Of a DNA stretch of 64,000 bases, positions 1 through 9,161 are shown in pieces. This DNA is from Frankiales bacterium (lineage in GTDB: Bacteria; Actinomycetota; Actinomycetes; S36-B12; CAIYMF01). The notes beneath the pieces were generated by a model. The model was not told where the DNA came from. It worked only from the letters and a program-made list of their open reading frames with translations, and ran no database searches. Numbering within the stretch: the stretch's first letter is position 1; the number at the start of each line of letters is the position of its first letter. Location of the stretch: the NCBI GenBank assembly GCA_016125335.1, contig WGLY01000021.1, forward strand, positions 1-64,000, given 5' to 3'. The position numbers and the translations under genes are program-made.

Positions 1-971
1 CGCTCGCCGCGGAGGCTGTCGAGGTCCATCACGACGTGCAGCTCGGTCTGGGTGCGCGAGGCGTCGTAGACCAGCTCGCCCTCCTCGTCGCGGTCGCCGA
101 GCACAAGAGCAGCCAGGGCATCGGCGCGGCAGGCACCGGAGGCGGCGTCCTCGTTCCCCGCCCGCAGCGCCTCGGCGCCGCCGCGCTGGGCGCGCAGCGA
201 CTTGCCCGCAGCCTCGATCGCGTCGAACACCGCGTCGATCACGGGCGCCTGGTGGGTCACGCCGAGGAACGCCAGCCCGTCACCCAGGGGCTGCCGGTAC
301 ACGTCCCGCGTGGCCACAGCGCGGTTCGCGCGGGCTGTCGCGTCAGGGTCGTGCCGGGCGATGAGCTTGTCGAGGTGCTTCCGCAGCTCGGACGGTGTGA
401 GGGTGCGGGCCTTGTTCAGCGCCGCGGCCTCGATGGTGGCCAGCACGTCGGGGTCGGTGATGTACCGGGCCTGGTCGACGAGGACGGCGCAGTGCCGCTC
501 GGTGATCTCCCCCGCAGCCAGCGCCGCCCCGAACCCCGGGAAGATCTCCTTGAGCGCGCGGCCGCGGTCGATCTCCTTCGACGCGCCGTAGACGCTGTTG
601 TGGGTGGCGTACGCGACCTCCTGCTCGGCCGCGGCGTCCGCGAACGACGCGTGCGCGCTCGTCGAGTCCGGGCACGCCTTGGCCGCGAACGCCGCCTGCG
701 CCGCGAGCCGAAGTGACGCCAGCCGGGCCTCGAGCCGAGCCGCGACCGAGAGATAGTCGATCAGTTCGGCCGGCTCGGTGATCGCCTCGACGTCGATCCG
801 CTCGAGCAGGATCAGGTCGGTGGCGTCGACGGGCTGGTCGATCAGCGGCAGCAGTGCACGGGGGTCTCCGGTCAGCCACGCGATCGGGTCGTGCACGTCC
901 CAGTCCGGGTGGAAACCCAGCTCCACCGGACGGAAGCCCAGGGCGGTGTCCCGGTCGTCGACGGCGGTCAT
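1..971 (-). CDS. DUF222 domain protein (13E12 / HNH endonuclease type), C-terminus outside window
   Basis: The frame is open from an ATG at 971 to the left edge of the window, about 323 codons, so the gene is partial at its 3' end. The visible part has the DUF222 layout: an alpha-helical, Ala/Arg-rich N-terminal region with GRALKEIFPGFGAALAAGEI and ERHCAVLVD, followed by KARTLTPSELRKHLDKLIAR and the stretch around GLAFLGVTHQAPVIDAVFDA. In actinomycetes such proteins usually carry an HNH nuclease domain at the C-terminus and occur in many copies. That domain would lie beyond the window, so nuclease function is not shown here. The family's biological role is unsettled, with mobile or selfish behaviour proposed. 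Confidence 0.85.
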   Translation of the reverse strand, partial: MTAVDDRDTALGFRPVELGFHPDWDVHDPIAWLTGDPRALLPLIDQPVDATDLILLERIDVEAITEPAELIDYLSVAARLEARLASLRLAAQAAFAAKACPDSTSAHASFADAAAEQEVAYATHNSVYGASKEIDRGRALKEIFPGFGAALAAGEITERHCAVLVDQARYITDPDVLATIEAAALNKARTLTPSELRKHLDKLIARHDPDATARANRAVATRDVYRQPLGDGLAFLGVTHQAPVIDAVFDAIEAAGKSLRAQRGGAEALRAGNEDAASGACRADALAALVLGDRDEEGELVYDASRTQTELHVVMDLDSLRGE

Positions 972-1207
972 CGGGCACCTCCCACGGAGTCGGCTGGGGT
1001 TCGAACGAATGTAGGAATGCTACCGGGGGCCACCGACAGGCACAACCCCCAAACCCCAGCAATCCCAACGGATTTCGCCGTTCCGTCATCCACAGCCTGT
1101 GGACCGCGCCCCAGTGACGATCGGCAGGACGGAGCGGCGCTGCGGGACGTCGCGTCGACCACGGAAGCCGGCGCGGTTACGGTCACCGCGACGAGGGAGT
1201 GGGTCGA

Positions 1208-1630
1208 GTGGATCTGGCAGGGGCGCAGCGGGTGCTCGACGCAGCCGTCGCCCACGCGTCCGGGATCGGCGTGCGGGTGTCGGTCGCCGTCGTCGACGAG
1301 CGGGGGCACGAGGTGCTGTGCGCGCGCATGGACGGCGCGCCCTGGTTCACCCCGCACGTCGCGCGGACCAAGGCGCGCAGCTGCGTGGCGCTCGGCATGG
1401 ACTCCGCCGACGTCGCGTCGCTCGACGCCGCCTACCCGGGGCTCGTGCGCCTGATCGAGGAGCAGGTCGGCCACGCCGTGACCGGGCTCGGCGGCGGTGT
1501 GCTCGTCACGACGACCGATGACGGCAGCGGCACCGTGCTCGGTGCGGTCGCCGCCAGCGGTGCCACTCCCGAGCAGGACGCCGAGGTGGCCCGCGCCGCA
1601 GCCGCCGCCTGGCTCACCCGACCCGCCTGA
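1208..1630 (+). CDS. GlcG/HbpS family heme-binding-like protein
   Basis: A 140-residue single-domain protein of the GlcG/HbpS (DUF336) family, which has a profilin-like fold. It runs from a conserved start (LAGAQRVLDAAVAHA) through SVAVVDERGHEVLCARMDGA and WFTPHVARTKARSC to the family-typical C-terminal GATPEQDAEVARAA. HbpS of Streptomyces binds heme and modulates a two-component system, while GlcG homologues sit near glycolate oxidase genes. No secretion signal is visible, so an intracellular role is likely, and the ligand is unknown. I chose the GTG at 1208 because GAGGGAG lies about 8 nt upstream; the in-frame GTG at 1199 has its purine run too close. Confidence 0.75.
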   Translation: MDLAGAQRVLDAAVAHASGIGVRVSVAVVDERGHEVLCARMDGAPWFTPHVARTKARSCVALGMDSADVASLDAAYPGLVRLIEEQVGHAVTGLGGGVLVTTTDDGSGTVLGAVAASGATPEQDAEVARAAAAAWLTRPA

Positions 1631-1687
1631 GCGCGGGGCCGGGCCCGGAGGGACGCGATGTCGCGCACCTCCGGGCGGCGGGTGCGG

Positions 1688-3091
1688 TCAGCGCCCGCGC
1701 GAGCGTCCGGCGGAGAAGTCGGCGGCGGACATCGTGCGGGTGGTCTCGGACCCGCGTCGGCCCGATGCGGGTCGACGGGTCGACGTCCGGTCGGCGCCCG
1801 AGCGGGCACCGGGCCGACGTCCCGGCTTGCTGCCCGAGCGCGGCGCGGTGCGGGGCGATGCGGGTCGCTGCGAGCGCGAGGGCTCGGACACGACCGGCGG
1901 CGCCACGAGCTCCACGCGCGGACCGGTGAGCGCGAGCAGCGTCTCGGACCCGGGCGCCACGTCCGTCACCGTGGGTGCGATCCGGGCGCGTCGGGTCATC
2001 GCCGTGACGTCGCGCCGCTCGGCGTGGGTCTGGAGGGTCACCACGACGCCGCTGGCACCGGCGCGCGCGGTGCGCCCCGAGCGGTGCAGGTACGCCTTGT
2101 GCTCCGTCGGCGGGTCGACGTGGACGACGAGCGCGACGTCGTCGACGTGGATGCCGCGGGCGGCCACGTCGGTCGCGACCAGCACGCGCACCGAGCCGTC
2201 GCGGAACTGGGCGAGGTTGCGGTCGCGCGCGTTCTGGCTCAGGTTCCCGTGCAGGTCCACGGCGGGCAGGCCGGCCTGGGTGAGGTCCTTCGCCAGCTTG
2301 CGGGCGCCGTGCTTCGTGCGCATGAACAGCACCGCCCGGCCGTGGCCGGAGGCCAGCTCGCGCACGACCGCCGGCTTGTCCGACGGCGTCACCGTGAGCA
2401 CGTGGTGGTCGATGTCCGGCTCGGTGCGCGCGTCGTCGTCGACCGAGTGCGACACCGGCGTGGTGAGGTAGCGGCGCACGAGGACGTCGACCCCGTTGTC
2501 GAGGGTGGCGGAGAACAGCAGGCGCTGCCCGTCGCGGTCGGTCGTGTCGAGGATGCGGCGCACACAGGGCAGGAAGCCGAGGTCGGCCATGTGGTCGGCC
2601 TCGTCGAGCACCGTGACGGCGACGTCGCCGAGGTGCACGTGGCGCTGCCGCATGAGGTCCTCGAGCCGGCCGGGGCAGGCGATGACGATGTCCACGCCAC
2701 GCGTGAGCGCGGTGACCTGCGGGCGCTGGCTCACCCCGCCGAAGATCGTCATCGTCGACAGGCCGGCGGCGGTCGCGAGCGGCGTGAGCGCCGTCTGCAC
2801 CTGGGTGGCGAGCTCGCGGGTGGGGACCAGCACGAGGCCGCGCGGGCGGCCGGGCCGGGAGCGGGGACCCGACGCGAGGCGCGCCACCAGCGGGACGGCG
2901 AAGGCCAGCGTCTTGCCGCTGCCCGTGCGGCCGCGGCCGAGCACGTCGCGGCCGCCGAGGGAGTCGGGCAGGGTCGCGACCTGGATGGGGAAGGGGTCGG
3001 TGATGCCCTCGCTCGCCAGGGCGGCGACGAGGGTGGCGGGGACGCCCAGCGCGGCGAAGCCCGCGGCAGGGTCGATGCGGCCAGAGGCCAT
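1688..3091 (-). CDS. DEAD-box ATP-dependent RNA helicase
   Basis: A 467-residue two-domain superfamily 2 RNA helicase. Visible motifs are a Q-motif region near residues 33-37, Walker A GRTGSGKT (54-61), PTRELA (Ia, about 90-95), DEAD (163-166), SAT (194-196), ATDVAARG (about 305-312) and HRSGRTAR (336-343). Residues after about 395 form a basic Ser/Arg/Pro-rich tail typical of actinobacterial RNA helicases, likely for RNA binding. Its expected role is ATP-driven unwinding of structured RNA in ribosome assembly or mRNA decay. The start is ATG with GAAAGG about 9 nt upstream. It is monocistronic, with about 320 bp of leader before the next gene. Confidence 0.93.
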   Translation of the reverse strand: MASGRIDPAAGFAALGVPATLVAALASEGITDPFPIQVATLPDSLGGRDVLGRGRTGSGKTLAFAVPLVARLASGPRSRPGRPRGLVLVPTRELATQVQTALTPLATAAGLSTMTIFGGVSQRPQVTALTRGVDIVIACPGRLEDLMRQRHVHLGDVAVTVLDEADHMADLGFLPCVRRILDTTDRDGQRLLFSATLDNGVDVLVRRYLTTPVSHSVDDDARTEPDIDHHVLTVTPSDKPAVVRELASGHGRAVLFMRTKHGARKLAKDLTQAGLPAVDLHGNLSQNARDRNLAQFRDGSVRVLVATDVAARGIHVDDVALVVHVDPPTEHKAYLHRSGRTARAGASGVVVTLQTHAERRDVTAMTRRARIAPTVTDVAPGSETLLALTGPRVELVAPPVVSEPSRSQRPASPRTAPRSGSKPGRRPGARSGADRTSTRRPASGRRGSETTRTMSAADFSAGRSRGR

Positions 3092-3409
3092 GGTGGTGTG
3101 CCTTTCGGAGTGTCTCGGCTCCGCCGGCGCCGGCGCGCAGTGTCACCACTGCCGTTCGCGGCTGCGCCGAGGCGGAGTCCTGGTGCGCGTCCCGTTCGGG
3201 GGCACCGCGTCCGGTCACTGCGCCGGAGGCTCGAAGCCGCGCGCCTGGTGCGCGCTCCTCGATAGTCGATGTTCGCCGAGGGCCCAGTGGTGCCCGTCAG
3301 CCGGCGACCCCGTCATCCTAGCCTGCTTCGCGGGCTCCTCCGACCAACGGCCCCGCGCACCCGGCTCGAGCAGGCCCGGTGCCGCCGGATGGGGTGAGCC
3401 GGCGCGACC
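3092..3409. other. 318-bp intergenic region upstream of the helicase
   Basis: No coding frame with a ribosome site or family resemblance is visible here. The region must carry the helicase promoter and 5' leader on the minus strand and the 3' end of the ClC gene. It holds GC-rich inverted repeats such as the CCGGCGCCGGCG block near 3124. Cold-shock-type helicases often have long regulated leaders, but nothing here proves one. Confidence 0.5.
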
Positions 3410-5200
3410 TCAGCTGCGCTGTGGCGCGCGTCCGGGGCGCACGGCGAGAGCGGAGAGCACGCTCGCGTAGGTGAGCCAGCCGATCACCGCGCCGTCCGCG
3501 TCGGTGACGGCGGAACCCGTGGTGCCGGACGACGCGAGCACCTCGGCCGCGACGTGCAGCGGGGTGTCCGACGACACGACCGGGGCCTCCTCGAGGATCG
3601 CCGCGACGGTGAGGTCCTCGGCGTCCTCGTCCTCGGCGAGCGAGGCGGAGAGCGCGCTCGCGGTGACGACGCCGAGCACCACGCCGTCCTCGGAGGTGAC
3701 CGGCAGGATCAGCCCGCCGGAGGCCAGGATCCGCTGAGCCGCGGCCTCGAGCGGCAGGTCGATCGGGATCGCGCGCGGCATGGGGCGCATGACCGACGCG
3801 ACGGTGGGCAGCGGCGCGCCCGGTGGGGCGCCGCCGGGGCGGGAGAGATCGACGCCGCGCCGCACCAGCTTGGCGGTGTAGATGGTCTCCTTCATCAGCA
3901 CGCGCGAGACACCGGTCGCGATCACGATCGCGAGCATCAGCGGCAGGATGAGGGTGTACTCGCCGGTGAGCTCGAACATGATGAGCACTGCCGTGATCGG
4001 CGCCCGCGCCGCGCCCGCGAACACCGCGCCCATGCCCACCAGGGCGTAGGCGGCCTGCGCACCGGCCTGGTCCGGGAAGATCATGTTGGCGATGTCGCCG
4101 TACGCCGAGCCCAGCATCGCGCCGATGAACAGCGAGGGCGCGAACACGCCGCCGGAGCCGCCGATGCTGATGGTGAGGCTCGTCGCGAGGATCTTCCCGA
4201 ACATCAGGATGACGAGGAAGCCGAGGGCGTAGTAGCCCGCGACCCCCTTCTCCAGCACGGGATATCCGACGCCGTACATCTGCGGCAGCGCCAGCAGCAG
4301 CAGGCCGAGCAGCAGGCCGCCGACCGCGGGACGCGCCCACTCGGGCTTGCCCTTCCAGATGCGGTCCGCGACGTCCTCGAAGAGGTAGAGCACGCGGGTG
4401 AACAGCACGCCCATGCCCGCGGCGAGCACGCCGAGGAGCGCGAACAGCCCGTACTCGAGCGGCGACACGATCGTGAACGACGACAGCTCGAGGAACGGGT
4501 AGTTGCCGAAGGCGGCCCGGCCGATCACCGACGCCGTCACGGCGGCGAGCACGACGGCGCCGAACGCCGAGGCCGCGAAGTCCGCGAGGATGAGCTCGAG
4601 GGCGAAGAACACCCCGGCGACCGGGGTGTTGAACGTGGCGGCGATGCCGCCGGCGGCGCCGCACGCGACGAGGGTGCGCAGCCGCGACTCCGGCATCCGC
4701 ACCAGGCGGCCGAGCGAGGAGCCGAGCGCCGAGCCGATCTGCACGATCGGCCCCTCGCGGCCGACCGAGCCGCCCGAGCCGATGGTGATCGCCGAGGCGA
4801 GGGCCTTGACGCCGGCGACCTTCGCCGGGATCCGGCCGCCGCGCTGGGCGACGGCGTACATGACCTCGGGGACGCCGTGCCCGCGCGCCTCGCGCGCGAA
4901 CCGGTCGACGAGCGGGCCGTAGAGCAGACCGCCGACGACGGGGGCGAGGACCACGAAGTAGATGCCCAGCCACGGCACCCAGTGGTTGGCGACGCGGCCG
5001 GCGGCGGAGTAGTCGTCGGTGCCGGTGAACAGGCGCGTGGCCTGGAGGATCAGCCAGCGGAAGACCACCGCGCCGAGGCCGGCGCCGACGCCGACGACGA
5101 CCGCGAGGGCGACGAGCCCGCCGGAGCTGCCGCGCAGCCACTTGGTGACCGATGTCCGCAGGCCCCCGGTCGGCATCCGGGGGACCAGCACGCTCGCCAT
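3410..5200 (-). CDS. ClC-family chloride channel/antiporter with C-terminal CBS domains
   Basis: About 596 residues with a ClC membrane core followed by two CBS domains (roughly residues 460-590). Selectivity signatures are visible: GSGGSVGREGP (141-151, with the gating Glu at 149) and GGSGGVFAPSLFIGAMLG further on. The gating Glu is consistent with a Cl-/H+ exchanger, although some channels also keep it. The CBS pair probably senses adenine nucleotides. I chose the ATG at 5200; another in-frame ATG lies at 5218. It is divergent from a MarR regulator at 5270, which probably controls it. Confidence 0.92.
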   Translation of the reverse strand: MASVLVPRMPTGGLRTSVTKWLRGSSGGLVALAVVVGVGAGLGAVVFRWLILQATRLFTGTDDYSAAGRVANHWVPWLGIYFVVLAPVVGGLLYGPLVDRFAREARGHGVPEVMYAVAQRGGRIPAKVAGVKALASAITIGSGGSVGREGPIVQIGSALGSSLGRLVRMPESRLRTLVACGAAGGIAATFNTPVAGVFFALELILADFAASAFGAVVLAAVTASVIGRAAFGNYPFLELSSFTIVSPLEYGLFALLGVLAAGMGVLFTRVLYLFEDVADRIWKGKPEWARPAVGGLLLGLLLLALPQMYGVGYPVLEKGVAGYYALGFLVILMFGKILATSLTISIGGSGGVFAPSLFIGAMLGSAYGDIANMIFPDQAGAQAAYALVGMGAVFAGAARAPITAVLIMFELTGEYTLILPLMLAIVIATGVSRVLMKETIYTAKLVRRGVDLSRPGGAPPGAPLPTVASVMRPMPRAIPIDLPLEAAAQRILASGGLILPVTSEDGVVLGVVTASALSASLAEDEDAEDLTVAAILEEAPVVSSDTPLHVAAEVLASSGTTGSAVTDADGAVIGWLTYASVLSALAVRPGRAPQRS

Positions 5201-5221
5201 GGGGACACTGCCTCGCATGTG

Positions 5222-5233
5222 TGTAGAGATACA
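5222..5233. promoter_or_regulatory. Candidate MarR operator between ClC and MarR genes
   Basis: The short divergent spacer contains TGTA-GAGA-TACA (5222-5233). An overlapping wider inverted repeat, ACAAC-N17-GTTGT, spans 5231-5257. It is relatively AT-rich against the surrounding coding DNA. Either dyad could bind the adjacent MarR protein, and the choice between them is a guess. Confidence 0.35.
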
Positions 5234-5269
5234 ACTGATGCAGAGTAGCACCGTTGTTAGGGTGTCCTT

Positions 5270-5803
5270 GTGACGCCCCCCTCCGCAGCCCGCCCGGACG
5301 ACGAGGACCGTCGTGGCGACCGGTCCGCGCCCACCCCGCGCCAGCGCTCCGCGGCCGACGCGTCAGCGGTGCTGACGGCGTCGCGCGGGCTGCTCGGAGT
5401 GGTGGCCCGCTCGCTGGCGCCGGCGCTCGAGCAGGTGTCGCTCCCGCAGTTCCGCGCCCTCGTGGTGCTCTCGTCCCACGGCGAGCCCATGCGCAGCGGT
5501 GCGCTCGCCAGCGCGCTCGGAGTGCACCCGTCGACCTTCAGCCGCAACGCCGACCGGCTCGAGGCCGGCGGCTGGGTGCGCCGGGTCGAGAACCCGGACA
5601 GCCGCCGCGAGGTGCTCGTCGAGCTCACGCCCGAGGGGACGCACCTGGTGGACCTGGTCACGCGACGCCGGCGCACCGAGATCGCGGCGGTGCTGCGCAG
5701 GCTCGACGACGACGAGCGCCGGCTGGTGGTGGACGCCTTCGAGCTGTTCACGCGGGCCGCGGGCGAGCCGACGGTGGAGGAGCTCGCCGCCCTCGGCATG
5801 TGA
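5270..5803 (+). CDS. MarR family transcriptional regulator
   Basis: 177 residues with a winged helix-turn-helix of MarR type. A disordered acidic/basic N-terminus (about 1-30) is followed by VLTASRGLLGVVARSLA, then LASALGVHPSTFSRNADRLE (recognition helix) and the wing VRRVENPDSRREVLVELTPE, with a C-terminal dimerisation helix. The start is GTG at 5270. It is divergent from the ClC gene with less than 70 bp between the starts, so local repression of that gene and of itself is the simplest reading. The ligand is unknown. Confidence 0.85.
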   Translation: MTPPSAARPDDEDRRGDRSAPTPRQRSAADASAVLTASRGLLGVVARSLAPALEQVSLPQFRALVVLSSHGEPMRSGALASALGVHPSTFSRNADRLEAGGWVRRVENPDSRREVLVELTPEGTHLVDLVTRRRRTEIAAVLRRLDDDERRLVVDAFELFTRAAGEPTVEELAALGM

Positions 5804-5807
5804 GCGG

Positions 5808-5845
5808 CCGGGGGGCCGTCGTGCCGCCGGGGGGCCGTCGTGCCG
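5808..5845. repeat. Two tandem copies of a 19-bp unit
   Basis: The unit CCGGGGGGCCGTCGTGCCG occurs at 5808-5826 and 5827-5845, with a further partial start after it. It sits between the stop codons of the convergent MarR and HD-GYP genes. GGCCGTCGT can pair with ACGACGGCC just downstream (about 5855-5865), so the block may act as a transcription terminator. Confidence 0.7.
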
Positions 5846-5853
5846 CCGGGCGG

Positions 5854-7404
5854 TCAGACGACGACGGCCGCGGTGGGCGACGGCGTGGGGGTGGGCGACT
5901 TCCCGTTGCCCTTGCCCTTGCCGTTGCCGCCCGCGTTGCCCTTGCCGTTGCCGCTCGACGAGGCGCTCGGGCTCGGAGCCGGCGTGGTGCTCGGACCACC
6001 GCTGGGCGCCGCGCTCGGAGACGGGTCGGGGCTCGTGGTGGGACGGCCCCCCGACGGGCTCGGCAGGTCCGTCGGGACCGGCACATCGGTCGCGGTCGGG
6101 CCGGGCGGCCCGGCGGCGCCCGAGGGCACGGCGCCGGTCGGCGTCGGAGAGGTGCTGGCGGACGCCGACGGGGGCGGGAGGGCGATGCTGGACGGCCCGC
6201 CCGCCGAGGCGCCGCTCGTCCCGCTGCCGGAGGACCCCGCGCCGGACGAGCCGGCACCCGCCGAACCGCTGCCGAGGGTCGCCGGGACGACGGACACCGC
6301 GGCCGGAGGGGCCACGAAGGGATCGGGCGCCGAGGCGACCGCGAGGCTCACGGGCGCGGCCGCCACGGCCACCGCCGCCCCCGCCTGCACGACCACCGTG
6401 GCGCTCGGCGTCACCAGCGCGAGCGGGCCGGAGGCGAGCCAGGCCAGCGGACCCATCGCCAGGCGCAGCCGCGGCACCGAGACGGAGAGCATCGCCCGCA
6501 CGACGACGGGGTCGAAGTGGGTGCCGGCGCACTCGCCGAGCTCGCGCAGCGCCTTCTCGCGCGACATCGGGCGCTTGTAGGAGCGCGGCGCCGTCATCAC
6601 CTCGAAGGCGTCGGACACGGCGAGGATCCGTCCGCCGAGGGTGATCCGCTGGCCGCTGAGCCCGAGCGGATAGCCGGTGCCGTCCCACTTCTCGTGGTGC
6701 TCCCCCACCGCGCCGACCCACTCGCCGAGCCAGCCCGCGATCGGCGCGATGAGGCGCACGCCGGCGGTGGGGTGCGCGCGGACGGAGGTCCACTCGGCCG
6801 GGCTCAGGCCGCCCGGCTTGTTGAGGATGGATGCCGGCACCTCGATCTTGCCGACGTCGTGCAGCAGCGCCGCCCAGCGCAGCCGCTCGCGGTCCTCGGG
6901 GCGCAGGTGCAGCTGCTCGGCGATGAGGTCGGTGAACACGCGCACCCGCTCGCTGTGCCCGCGGGTGCGCGCGTCGTGGGCGCGCAGCGCGGCGACGAGC
7001 GCGAGGATCTCGCGGGCGGCGTCGATGCTGGAGTCGCCCACCACCGTCTCGCCGCGCTGCGCGCGCAGCACGATGTCGCGCAGCTTCTCCGTGTTCCCGG
7101 CGTCGCGGGCGACGGCGAAGCGCGACGGCGCGTCGCCGGGGAACGCCACGCTCATCTCGAGCAGCGCCGCCAGGGGAAGCAGGCGGCGCAGCGCGCGGTG
7201 CGCGGCGACCAGGGCCACCGTGGCCACGGCGAGCACGGTCACGAGCCGGAGCGCGACGTCCCACCCGGCCACCAGCGGCAGCCGCGTGACGAGCCACGAC
7301 GCCGCGAACGACGCCGTCAGAGGGCCGACCACATAGGCGAGCCGGACCAGGCCGGCCACCACGGGCCGGCCCTTCCACCCCTCGTGCGCGCCTCGTGCGG
7401 CCAC
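5854..7404 (-). CDS. Membrane HD-GYP domain protein with low-complexity C-terminal tail
   Basis: 516 residues. Two hydrophobic N-terminal segments (about 20-42 and 50-72) precede an HD-GYP core: HDARTRGHSERV (143-154), HDVGKIEVP with the HD pair at 182-183, and HHEKWDGTGYP (236-246), so the GYP element is intact. HD-GYP proteins hydrolyse cyclic di-GMP or related dinucleotides, and the metal ligands look complete. After the domain comes an Ala/Val-rich hydrophobic stretch (about 315-358) and then about 150 residues rich in Pro, Ser, Thr, Gly and Ala. The tail may be exported if the Ala/Val stretch spans the membrane. The gene is convergent with the MarR gene. Confidence 0.88.
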   Translation of the reverse strand: MAARGAHEGWKGRPVVAGLVRLAYVVGPLTASFAASWLVTRLPLVAGWDVALRLVTVLAVATVALVAAHRALRRLLPLAALLEMSVAFPGDAPSRFAVARDAGNTEKLRDIVLRAQRGETVVGDSSIDAAREILALVAALRAHDARTRGHSERVRVFTDLIAEQLHLRPEDRERLRWAALLHDVGKIEVPASILNKPGGLSPAEWTSVRAHPTAGVRLIAPIAGWLGEWVGAVGEHHEKWDGTGYPLGLSGQRITLGGRILAVSDAFEVMTAPRSYKRPMSREKALRELGECAGTHFDPVVVRAMLSVSVPRLRLAMGPLAWLASGPLALVTPSATVVVQAGAAVAVAAAPVSLAVASAPDPFVAPPAAVSVVPATLGSGSAGAGSSGAGSSGSGTSGASAGGPSSIALPPPSASASTSPTPTGAVPSGAAGPPGPTATDVPVPTDLPSPSGGRPTTSPDPSPSAAPSGGPSTTPAPSPSASSSGNGKGNAGGNGKGKGNGKSPTPTPSPTAAVVV

Positions 7405-7438
7405 CTCGACCTGATCGGTGCCGGGCGGACGCCCCGGA

Positions 7439-8695
7439 TCACCCGTCCGGGTGAGCGGCCGTGCCCGGCGCCCGGACCAGCTCGTCGCGGCGGTGCTCGA
7501 GCAGCCGCCGTTCGACGCCGTTGCCGGTCAGCGCGAGAGCCTCGTCGTAGGCCGACCGGGCCTCCGCGGTGCGCCCGAGCCGGGCCAGCAGGTCCGCCCG
7601 CACCGCCGGCACGAGGTGGTAGCCGGGCAGGTCGAGGGAGTCGACGAGGTCGAGCGCCGCCTGCGGGCCGTCGAGCTCACCCACGGCGACGGCCCGGTTG
7701 AGGGCCACCACCGGCGACGGCGCGAGCACGAGCAGGCGGTCGTAGAGGGCCACCACCTGCGCCCAGTCGGTGTCCTGGGCGCGGGCCGCGTCGCTGTGCA
7801 CCGCGGCGATCGCCGCCTGCACCTGGTAGGGCCCGGGGGCGTTGCGGCGCAGGCACTCGCGCACCAGCGCCTGCCCCTCGGCCACGAGGGCGCGGTCCCA
7901 CAGCGAGCGGTCCTGGTCGGGGAGCCGCACGAGCGAGCCGTCCGGCGCCGAGCGCGCCGGGCGGCGCGACTGGGCGAGCAGCATGAGCGCGAGCAGCCCG
8001 CGCACCTCGGGCTCGTCCGGCATGAGCGAGAGCAGCAGGCGGCCGAGGCGCACCGCCTCGTCGGCGAGGTCGGCGCGGTCGAGCCGGTCGCCCGTGCTCG
8101 CGACGTACCCCTCGTTGAACACGAGGTAGACGACGGCGAGCACGGAGGCGAGCCGGTCGGGCAGCTCGGCGTCCTCGGGCACGCGGTAGGGGATGTGCGC
8201 GTCGCGGATCTTGTTCTTGGCGCGCACGATGCGCTGGGCCATCGTCGGCTCCGGCACCAGGAACGCGTGCGCGATCTCGGGGGTCGCCAGGCCGGCGACG
8301 AGCTTGAGCGTCAGCGCCACCTGGGCGGGCTGGGCGAGGGCGGGGTGGCAGCAGGTGAACACCAGGCGCAGCACGTCGTCGTCGAGCACCTCGGCCTCCT
8401 CCGGCTCGCCGGTCGTGCCCGTGGCGCCCTGGAGCAGGGCGGCCTGACGGTGGCGCTGGTCGCGCGTGGCCTCGCGGCGCGCCCGGTCGATGGCACGCCG
8501 GCGCGCGGTGGTGACGATCCATCCCGTCGGGCTCGGGGGGACGCCGGTGCGCGGCCACGTCTCGAGCGCCACCGCGAACGCCTCCTGCACGGCCTCCTCG
8601 GCCAGGCCGATGTCGCCGACGAGGCGGGCGAGGGTGGCGACCGCGCGGCCGTAGTCCGCGCGGAAGACGCGCTCCACCTCGTCGGCGCTCGACAT
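7439..8695 (-). CDS. ECF sigma factor of the ECF42 (YCII-associated) type
   Basis: 418 residues, much longer than a classic ECF sigma (about 200). It has sigma-2 ([20 protein letters not shown]), the -10 helix region ([16 protein letters not shown]), sigma-4 ([20 protein letters not shown]) and a long helical C-terminal domain (DUF6596-like, ending with TPR-like repeats). This architecture and the position directly behind two YCII genes match ECF42. The ATG at 8695 follows the YCII stop by about a dozen bases, so translation is probably coupled. There is no anti-sigma gene nearby; in this group the C-terminal extension is thought to control activity. Confidence 0.9.
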   Translation of the reverse strand: MSSADEVERVFRADYGRAVATLARLVGDIGLAEEAVQEAFAVALETWPRTGVPPSPTGWIVTTARRRAIDRARREATRDQRHRQAALLQGATGTTGEPEEAEVLDDDVLRLVFTCCHPALAQPAQVALTLKLVAGLATPEIAHAFLVPEPTMAQRIVRAKNKIRDAHIPYRVPEDAELPDRLASVLAVVYLVFNEGYVASTGDRLDRADLADEAVRLGRLLLSLMPDEPEVRGLLALMLLAQSRRPARSAPDGSLVRLPDQDRSLWDRALVAEGQALVRECLRRNAPGPYQVQAAIAAVHSDAARAQDTDWAQVVALYDRLLVLAPSPVVALNRAVAVGELDGPQAALDLVDSLDLPGYHLVPAVRADLLARLGRTAEARSAYDEALALTGNGVERRLLEHRRDELVRAPGTAAHPDG

Positions 8696-8706
8696 CGGCG
8701 TCGCGA

Positions 8707-9057
8707 TCAGGCGATGCCCTGGAACGCGCGCACCTCGACGTCGCCGCGGCAGGCGATCGAGCCGCGGGCCGCCAAGGCGAGCGCGGCGTCCTCGTCGGGC
8801 GCCTCGACGATCCAGAAGCCGCCGATGTGCTCCTTGCCCTCGAGGTAGGGGCCGTCGGTGGTCACGACGCTGCCGCCCTTGGTGCGCACGACCTTGGCCG
8901 TGGTGTGCGGCTCGAGGCCGCCGGCGAACACCCACGCCCCCTCGGCCTGGAGCTCGTCGTTGAAGACGCCGGTCGCGGCGAAGGCGGCCTGCATCTCCTC
9001 CTCGGTCGCGTAGGGGCTGGTGCCGTCGTTGTGGACGGAGAGCAGGTACTGGGGCAT
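8707..9057 (-). CDS. YCII/DGPF domain protein (copy 1)
   Basis: 116 residues of the YCII-related (DGPF) family, a dimeric ferredoxin-like fold. Landmarks are [23 protein letters not shown] and the [16 protein letters not shown] motif that names the family. The role is unknown, and stress or catabolic enzyme activity has been proposed. SD sequence GAGAGGACC precedes the ATG. It lies immediately upstream of the ECF gene and has its own ECF-like promoter at 9111-9136. It is a paralogue of the neighbour at 9162-9515. Confidence 0.9.
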   Translation of the reverse strand: MPQYLLSVHNDGTSPYATEEEMQAAFAATGVFNDELQAEGAWVFAGGLEPHTTAKVVRTKGGSVVTTDGPYLEGKEHIGGFWIVEAPDEDAALALAARGSIACRGDVEVRAFQGIA

Positions 9058-9110
9058 CTGCGTGGTCCTCTCGCTGCGCAGGCCGGTCGTTCCGGCCTCT
9101 CGCTCAGTGC

Positions 9111-9136
9111 ACGAACGCGTGCCGGCGCGATCGACA
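9111..9136 (-). promoter_or_regulatory. ECF42-like promoter of YCII copy 1
   Basis: On the minus strand TGTCGATC (9136-9129) is followed after 11 nt by CGTTCGT (9117-9111). The -10 element ends about 54 nt before the YCII start. The same two blocks with the same spacing occur upstream of YCII copy 2. From memory, ECF42 promoters of Streptomyces carry a TGTCGA -35 element. Confidence 0.72.
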
Positions 9137-9161
9137 TTTTCTCCGACGCCGGCCCCGGCGG

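Noticed and set aside
1614-3265. Alternative frames of about 535 codons on both strands over the helicase
   Set aside because: All helicase motifs lie in the 1688-3091 minus frame. The others are Arg/Ala/Pro-rich shadows.
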